Source: an uncultured Hymenobacter sp.
Lineage (GTDB): Bacteria > Bacteroidota > Bacteroidia > Cytophagales > Hymenobacteraceae
NCBI GenBank assembly: GCA_937871705.1
Contig: CALMOO010000572.1
Coordinates: 7,239 to 17,978, forward strand
Length of the DNA stretch: 10,740 bases
Direction of reading: 5' to 3'
Shown: positions 6,707 through 10,740 of the stretch, in pieces
Layout of the letters: each line of letters begins with the position of its first letter
Numbering within the stretch: position 1 is the first letter of the stretch
The notes under the pieces: generated by a model
Database searches by the model: none
What the model saw: the letters and a program-made list of their open reading frames with translations, nothing else
What the model was told of the DNA's origin: nothing
Position numbers and translations under genes: made by a program

Positions 6707-8116
6707 TTATTGAATAAATACCGGCCTAATCAGGTTTTCAAACGTGAAAATCTCTTCCCATTTGGCCTGCGTCAGTAGCTGGCGCTCGGTCACGGCAATG
6801 TCGTGCACCGACTTGCCAGAAGCCAGCGCTTCCTTGGCAATGCTGGCCGCGGCCTCGTAGCCCAGCACGGGGTTGAGCTGCGTCACGATGCCAATACTAT
6901 TGTAGACCAGGCTGGCGGCGTGCGCCGCATTGGCCGTGATGCCGACCACGCACTTGGTGCGCAGCGTGTGGCAGGCATTGGTGAGGTACGAGATGCTGGT
7001 AAACAGCGCGAACGAGATAACTGGCTCCATTACATTGAGCTGTAGCTGGCCCGCTTCGGCGGCCATCGTCACCGTGAGGTCGGCCCCGATAACGTAGAAC
7101 GCCGTCTGGTTCACCACCTCGGGCACCACGGGGTTCACCTTGCCGGGCATGATGCTGCTGCCCGGCTGCAAGGGGGGTAGGTTTATTTCGGCGAAGCCGC
7201 AACGCGGGCCCGAGGCCAGCAGCCGCAAGTCGTTGCATATTTTACTGAGCTTCACGGCCGTGCGCTTGAGCACGCCCGAGAGCTGCACGTAGGCGCCCGT
7301 ATCATAAGTAGCCTCGATGAGGTCGCCGGCCAAGCTCAGCTCCAGGCCCGTGACCTGGCGAAGGCACTCGGTTACGAGGGTGGCGTAGCCGGGCGGCGTG
7401 TTTACGCCGGTGCCGATGGCGGTGGCACCCATGTTGATTTCGGAAATAAGCCGGCGCGAATCGTCGATGCGCAGCAGCTCCTCGCGCAGGTTGGTGGCGA
7501 AAGCCCGAAACTCGTCGCCCATGCTCATCGGCACGGCGTCTTGCAACTGCGTACGGCCCATTTTGAGCACGTTCTTAAACTCGTCGCCTTTCTGGGCAAA
7601 GGCTTCGGCCAGCTGGCCCAGCGCCTCGCGATAGGTCACCAGCTTGTTATTCAAGGCTATGCGAAACGCGGTGGGGTAGGCATCGTTGGTACTTTGCGAG
7701 CAGTTGACGTGGTTGTTGGGGTGGCAATACTGGTACTCGCCCTTGGCGTGGCCGAGTATTTCGAGCGCCACATTGGCAATTACCTCGTTGGCATTCATGT
7801 TCACCGACGTGCCTGCGCCGCCCTGTATCATGTCGGTCAAGAACTGGTCGTCGAACTCGCCCGTCGCCACCCGGTCGCAGGCCGCCACAATAGCATCGGC
7901 AATGGCGGGGGGTAGCACGCCGAGCTGCTTATTGGCCAGCGCGGCGCCTTTTTTCACATACGCCAGGGCCTGCACAAACAGCGGCTCCGACTTGATGGGA
8001 ATGCCCGTAATGGCAAAGTTTTCCATCGCCCGCAGCGTCTGGATGCCGTAGTAAGCAGTGGTAGGAATGGGCAGTTCGCCCAAAAAATCGTGTTCGACGC
8101 GGGTGGCAGGAGTCAT
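6707..8116 (-). CDS. aspA: Aspartate ammonia-lyase (aspartase)
   Basis: The 469-residue cytosolic enzyme of the class II fumarase/aspartase superfamily converts L-aspartate to fumarate and ammonia. Three conserved regions are visible. TDMIQGGAGTSVNMNANEV (94-112) contains the substrate-binding Thr/Ser. NCSQSTNDAYPT (138-149) is the aspartase version of the motif (fumarases have SQSSND). GSSIMPGKVNPV (319-330) is the flexible signature loop with the catalytic-base serine, expected at S320. GRTQLQDAVPM and CNDLRLLASGPR also match AspA rather than FumC. Length is typical of AspA. Start at the ATG 8116 gives the normal N-terminus (VEHDFLGELPIP). An intrinsic terminator upstream (8181-8218) insulates the gene from the oxygenase gene, so a promoter should lie in 8117-8180, though I cannot place it. 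The gene supports nitrogen release from aspartate and feeds fumarate to the TCA cycle. Confidence 0.95.
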   Translation of the reverse strand: MTPATRVEHDFLGELPIPTTAYYGIQTLRAMENFAITGIPIKSEPLFVQALAYVKKGAALANKQLGVLPPAIADAIVAACDRVATGEFDDQFLTDMIQGGAGTSVNMNANEVIANVALEILGHAKGEYQYCHPNNHVNCSQSTNDAYPTAFRIALNNKLVTYREALGQLAEAFAQKGDEFKNVLKMGRTQLQDAVPMSMGDEFRAFATNLREELLRIDDSRRLISEINMGATAIGTGVNTPPGYATLVTECLRQVTGLELSLAGDLIEATYDTGAYVQLSGVLKRTAVKLSKICNDLRLLASGPRCGFAEINLPPLQPGSSIMPGKVNPVVPEVVNQTAFYVIGADLTVTMAAEAGQLQLNVMEPVISFALFTSISYLTNACHTLRTKCVVGITANAAHAASLVYNSIGIVTQLNPVLGYEAAASIAKEALASGKSVHDIAVTERQLLTQAKWEEIFTFENLIRPVFIQ

Positions 8117-8180
8117 CTAAGGAGGAGGGGGTAGGGACGAGCTTTGTACGGCAAAAACCAGGCGAGGAACCTCATCCCCT

Positions 8181-8218
8181 ACAAAAAAGCGGCTTGCCTT
8201 ACCAGACAAGCCGCTTCT
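8181..8218 (-). terminator. Intrinsic terminator of the oxygenase gene
   Basis: A perfect 10-bp stem is formed by AAGCGGCTTG (8187-8196) and CAAGCCGCTT (8207-8216) around a 10-base loop. On the minus strand the stem is followed by a run of T (complement of the A run at 8183-8188). It lies about 20 bases after the oxygenase stop codon. The T/A runs on both sides (complement CTAAAAA at 8217-8223) might also allow weak function on the other strand, but no plus-strand gene needs it. Confidence 0.9.
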
Positions 8219-8238
8219 AAAAACAATACTAACTGGGC

Positions 8239-9216
8239 TTACTTCTTCTTCAAGCCCAGTTCAATAAGCCGCTCATTCAGGAATTCGCCGGCCGTGATGT
8301 CGGCTTCCTTCTTCGGGTTGTCGGCCGTCACGAGGTGGGGTAGGGCCGCCAGGCTCATCTCCGAGCGCGGGTGCATGAAGAACGGAATGCTGTAGCGCGA
8401 GGTGTTCATTTTCTCGCGGGGCGGGTTTACCACGCGGTGGATGGTGCTGCGCAGCACGCCGTTGGTGAGGCGCTGCAGCATGTCGCCCACGTTCACCACA
8501 ATTTGGTCGGGTAGGGCCGTGATGGCAATCCACTGGCCGTCGCGGCGCTTCACTTGCAGGCCGTCGGCGCTGGCGCCCATCAGCAAGGTAATCAAGTTGA
8601 TATCGCCGTGCTCGGCGGCGCGCACGGCATCGGCGGGCACTTCCTCAGGGTTTTCGATGGGGAAGTAGTGAATGGGGCGCAGGATGCTGTTGCCGTTCTT
8701 CACCTTGCCATCGAAGTAGTTTTCGGGCAGTTCCAAGTACAGCGCAATGGCGCGTAGCACGTCTTTGCCGGCCGCCTCCAGGGTACGATAGGCCTTCATG
8801 GTGCTCTGCGAAAAGCGGGGCACTTCATTCGGCCAGATGTTGGCGGGATAGTCGTTTTTCACCGGGTCATTCTCGTCGAGCACTTCCTGGCCCACGTGAA
8901 AAAACTCCTTCAGGTCGCCGGTATTGCGGCCTTTGGCGTGCTCCTTGCCCTTGCTGATGTAGCCGCGCTGGCCAGCCAGGGCCGGGTTTTCATAGGCTTG
9001 CTTGGCCTGGTCGGGCAACTGGAAGAACTCCTGCACATCGCTGTACAGGTCTTTGGTTTGCTCTTCGTTGAGGCCGTGATTTTTGAGGGCGATGAAGCCA
9101 ATGCTCTGGTAAGCTTCACCTAGTTCGTTGACGAACTTAGCTTTACGTGCAGGGTCGCCAGAACGGAAATCGGCCAGGTCGAGCGACGGAATGTGGTCAG
9201 GCAGGTTATCAGCCAT
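8239..9216 (-). CDS. Isopenicillin N synthase-like 2-oxoglutarate/Fe(II) oxygenase
   Basis: The 325-residue cytosolic non-haem iron oxygenase has an N-terminal DIOX_N-like region (IPSLDLADF at 9-17, then GFIALKNHGL). A C-terminal jelly-roll core follows. The facial triad is visible as H203-x-D205 (EHGDINLITLL) and H260 (STIHRVVNPP). R274 in SRYSIPFF is the usual 2-oxoglutarate-binding arginine, so a 2-oxoglutarate-dependent reaction is likelier than the co-substrate-free IPNS reaction. I placed the start at the ATG 9216 (MADNLPDHIPSLDL). The longer form from a TTG at 9258 adds 14 residues with no family support. Substrate is unknown; such enzymes act in gibberellin/ethylene-like, antibiotic and small-molecule oxidation, and no biosynthetic cluster is present to guide a choice. 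The gene ends at a strong terminator and is divergent from the lipoprotein at 9430. Confidence 0.88.
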   Translation of the reverse strand: MADNLPDHIPSLDLADFRSGDPARKAKFVNELGEAYQSIGFIALKNHGLNEEQTKDLYSDVQEFFQLPDQAKQAYENPALAGQRGYISKGKEHAKGRNTGDLKEFFHVGQEVLDENDPVKNDYPANIWPNEVPRFSQSTMKAYRTLEAAGKDVLRAIALYLELPENYFDGKVKNGNSILRPIHYFPIENPEEVPADAVRAAEHGDINLITLLMGASADGLQVKRRDGQWIAITALPDQIVVNVGDMLQRLTNGVLRSTIHRVVNPPREKMNTSRYSIPFFMHPRSEMSLAALPHLVTADNPKKEADITAGEFLNERLIELGLKKK

Positions 9217-9255
9217 AATTAAGGGAATAATTGTTGGTTGCTGATTGATGACCGC

Positions 9256-9342
9256 CAACTACTGGTAGCGGATAGCCCCGGGGGCCTAAATTGCTTGCAC
9301 AACCGGCCCCGGCCCTACCCCACTAGCAGCAACCAGTAGTTG
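9256..9342. repeat. Perfect 11-bp inverted repeat in divergent intergenic region
   Basis: CAACTACTGGT at 9256-9266 is the exact reverse complement of ACCAGTAGTTG at 9332-9342, with 65 bases between. After one A-A mismatch the pairing continues for two more bases. The left arm sits 40 bases upstream of the oxygenase start. The 213-bp gap 9217-9429 between the divergent genes holds no gene and must contain both promoters. It also has a GC-rich centre (CCCCGGGGG and GGCCCCGG). Confidence 0.7.
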
Positions 9343-9377
9343 CCTACCACGAAGTTACGGCAAAACCTTCTAGTGGG
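9319..9377. repeat. Perfect 8-bp inverted repeat interleaved with its neighbours
   Basis: CCCACTAG at 9319-9326 is the reverse complement of CTAGTGGG at 9370-9377. Its left arm lies inside the spacer of the 9256/9342 repeat and its right arm inside the spacer of the 9357/9406 repeat, so the three repeats form an overlapping chain. Confidence 0.5.
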
Positions 9378-9406
9378 TTAGCGCCGTATTGACCAGGTTT
9401 TGCCGT
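9357..9406. promoter_or_regulatory. Perfect 12-bp inverted repeat just upstream of the lipoprotein start, candidate operator or leader hairpin
   Basis: ACGGCAAAACCT at 9357-9368 and AGGTTTTGCCGT at 9395-9406 are exact reverse complements separated by 26 bases. The right arm ends 23 bases before the ATG at 9430. The arms could be two half-sites for a dimeric regulator, or a 5' leader stem that hides the start region. No adjacent regulator gene is present, so the regulatory role is inference. Confidence 0.55.
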
Positions 9407-9429
9407 CCTTTTCCTACTACTTTCACACC

Positions 9430-10296
9430 ATGAAACACTTACTCACTCCTCTTAGCGGCTCGTTGGCGCTGGCAGCCATCCTGGGGCTAGGCAGCTGCAG
9501 CACCTCACAACAAGCCGAAAACAGCACCGGCCCGGCCGCGCGCAACACCGAGCTCGGGGCCCAAACTACTGTTAATACGGCGGCCAACGGTGCCCAAACC
9601 AAGGGCGGCATCACGCTGACGCCCTACAACGACTCGCCCAAGTTCCCCTCGGCCCAGATGCGCCTCAACACGCCCGTGGCCGGCTCCACGGTGCCCAGCG
9701 GCGAGGTCGCGTTTTCGCACGAGCTCACCAACTACTCGCTGACCAAGATGACGGGCAGCATGCACGCTACTGAGATGGCTAATTCGATGAAGGGCCAGCA
9801 CATCCACAACATCGTGGACGACCAGCCCTACACGGCCCACTACGACACCAAGTACACCAAACCCATCGCCGACGGCCAGCACGTCGTGCTTACATTCCTG
9901 TCGCGCTCGTACCACGAGAGCCTTAAGCACCTCGGCGCCTACGACTTGCGCGTGATTACGGTGGGCAACCTGCCCGCTGGTACCCCAGCCCTCGACTTCA
10001 ACCCCAAAGGCCAGCACCTTTTTTACAGCCGGCCCAAGGACAAATACGAAGGCAAAGACGCCCAGAAGATTATGCTGGACTTCTACCTCGTAAATACTAC
10101 CCTGGCCCCCGATGGCAACAAGGTGCGCGCCACCATCAACGGCACCGAGTTTATGCTCGACCAGTGGCTGCCCTACATGATGGAGGGCCTGCCCGCCGGC
10201 CAAGCCACCATCAAGCTGGAGCTGGTAGACAACGGCGGCACGCTCATTCCGGGCCCGTATAACTCGGTGACGCGCACAATTACCGTCGCGCCATAA
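9430..10296 (+). CDS. Lipoprotein of unknown function, His/Met-rich central motif
   Basis: The 288-residue protein starts at the ATG 9430, which opens directly on a type II signal peptide with lipobox LGSC (lipidated C23). A TTG ten codons earlier is in frame but unnecessary. A low-complexity Thr/Ala/Asn/Gln linker (24-60) follows. Residues 78-180 look like an Ig-like beta domain: LNTPVAGSTVPSGEVAFSHE, ending in DLRVITVGN. This part holds a conspicuous run of potential metal ligands (M107, M111, H112, M116, M120, H124, H126, H138). A second beta-rich part contains LDFYLVNTTL and KVRATINGTEFMLDQWLPYM. I recall similar conserved Bacteroidota envelope proteins without an established activity, and give no function. 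The protein should sit on the periplasmic or outer face of the envelope. It is followed by a very long terminator-like inverted repeat and preceded by inverted repeats. Confidence 0.8.
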   Translation: MKHLLTPLSGSLALAAILGLGSCSTSQQAENSTGPAARNTELGAQTTVNTAANGAQTKGGITLTPYNDSPKFPSAQMRLNTPVAGSTVPSGEVAFSHELTNYSLTKMTGSMHATEMANSMKGQHIHNIVDDQPYTAHYDTKYTKPIADGQHVVLTFLSRSYHESLKHLGAYDLRVITVGNLPAGTPALDFNPKGQHLFYSRPKDKYEGKDAQKIMLDFYLVNTTLAPDGNKVRATINGTEFMLDQWLPYMMEGLPAGQATIKLELVDNGGTLIPGPYNSVTRTITVAP

Positions 10297-10316
10297 AGTT
10301 AAAGAGAGGCAGACGC

Positions 10317-10424
10317 AAAAAACCGTTGGTCAGGCTGAGCCTGCGAGGCATCCTACCGCCGCTGAACGAGTTGTTCAAACGTGATAAGATGCTTCGCAAG
10401 CTCAGCCTGACCAACGGTTTTTTT
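10317..10424. terminator. 36-bp inverted repeat, bidirectional terminator with repeat-element character
   Basis: The left arm 10317-10352 and right arm about 10388-10424 are reverse complements over 36 bp with two differences, around a 35-base spacer. An A run outside the left arm and a T run outside the right arm give a U-tail after the stem in both directions. It sits exactly between two convergent genes: 20 bases after the lipoprotein stop and one base before the kmo stop codon. The stem is far longer than a normal terminator, and its inner sequence GGCTGAGC-TTGCGAAGCATC resembles dispersed palindromic repeats I recall from Hymenobacter-like genomes. The spacer holds a further 5-bp hairpin (TGAAC 10363-10367 with GTTCA 10373-10377). 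Confidence 0.85.
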
Positions 10425-10425
10425 A

Positions 10426-10740
10426 TTACTCTTTAAGCGCCGCTTGCACTAGCTCCTGCACCTGCGGCTTTTCGTAGTCGCTTTCGGCCTGAATGTGCGG
10501 CATGAGCCGCGCCATAATGGCTTCCTGGCGCTGCCCCGCGGCCCAGGCTTCGGCGTAGGGTGTGTCGGAGAACGTGACGCGCGAGTAGAGGGGTAGCCAC
10601 TGGCCAGGGTATTGGGCCGCAATTTTAGCCTCGATTTTCTTTTGCAAGAGAAAGCGCGGGTCGGCCACGCGGTCGCGCATTTCGATGAAGTTATAGAGCG
10701 CCAGGTCGGCCATGGCGTCGGTATTGGGCTTGCGCTGGTG
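10426..10740 (-). CDS. kmo: Kynurenine 3-monooxygenase, C-terminal part
   Basis: The last 104 residues of a gene that runs off the right edge of the window are visible. The frame stays open past the internal ATG at 10713, with HQRKPNTDA before MADLALYNF, so that ATG is not the start. KMO is an FAD monooxygenase that hydroxylates L-kynurenine to 3-hydroxykynurenine using NADPH and oxygen, in tryptophan catabolism or kynurenine-route NAD synthesis. The evidence is the family's C-terminal region: RKPN-x-DAMADLAL, then NFIEMRDRVADPRFLLQKK, with YPGQWLPLYSRVTFS after it. The FIEMRD string is characteristic of KMO and occupies the part of the fold that closes over the substrate. No hydrophobic tail is present, unlike mitochondrial KMO. 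The FAD-binding N-terminus lies outside the window, so integrity cannot be judged. Confidence 0.9.
   Translation of the reverse strand, partial: HQRKPNTDAMADLALYNFIEMRDRVADPRFLLQKKIEAKIAAQYPGQWLPLYSRVTFSDTPYAEAWAAGQRQEAIMARLMPHIQAESDYEKPQVQELVQAALKE

Noticed and set aside
5319..8116. A chromate-resistance operon including aspA
   Set aside because: Only chrA is a chromate gene; no regulator or reductase is adjacent, and aspA is a housekeeping catabolic gene that merely precedes it on the same strand.
8117..8140. GGAGGAGGGGG as a Shine-Dalgarno site
   Set aside because: It is on the plus strand, where no gene follows; the adjacent aspA gene is on the minus strand.
9217..9258. TTG-started N-terminal extension of the oxygenase
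   Set aside because: The added 14 residues are not family-like, and an ATG at 9216 gives the normal N-terminus.
1..10740. CRISPR array, tRNA, rRNA, insertion sequence or defence system
   Set aside because: No regularly spaced repeats, cloverleaf sequence, rRNA-like stretch, transposase or known defence domain was found on either strand.

Overview
The window looks like chromosomal DNA from a GC-rich member of the Bacteroidota, most likely Hymenobacter or a close relative. The reasons are GC-rich coding sequence, a cysteine-motif plus CarboxypepD_reg-like membrane protein of a type common in that phylum, several lipoproteins, AT-rich leaders with no clear Shine-Dalgarno sequence, and an over-used GGGGTAG/CTACCCC word. 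The genus assignment is inference. No rRNA, tRNA, CRISPR array, insertion sequence or phage gene was seen.

Layout from left to right. The 3' end of an unrecognised plus-strand gene (1-374) meets, across a hairpin, the end of a minus-strand cationic-amino-acid-type permease (421-2184). Two plus-strand genes follow: a small membrane protein with an N-terminal Cys motif and a CarboxypepD_reg-like domain (2297-2992), and an AttH/CrtC lipocalin-like lipoprotein (3031-4101). Four minus-strand genes come next: a ScyD/ScyE-type lipoprotein (4184-5182), a two-domain chromate transporter ChrA (5319-6635), aspartate ammonia-lyase AspA (6707-8116), and an isopenicillin N synthase-like 2-oxoglutarate/Fe(II) oxygenase (8239-9216). 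A 213-bp divergent intergenic region full of interleaved inverted repeats separates the oxygenase from a plus-strand lipoprotein of unknown function (9430-10296). This lipoprotein converges, across a very long inverted repeat, on the 3' end of a minus-strand kynurenine 3-monooxygenase gene that runs off the window.

The genes do not form one evident pathway. Amino-acid handling recurs (permease, aspartase, kynurenine monooxygenase), and three of the complete proteins are predicted lipoproteins. Spacing and terminators suggest mostly single-gene transcription units, with 2297/3031 and aspA/chrA the best candidates for co-transcription. I found no convincing new multi-gene system. The most unusual content is non-coding: three interleaved perfect inverted repeats at 9256-9406, a 36-bp repeat-like terminator at 10317-10424, and the dispersed GGGGTAG word.
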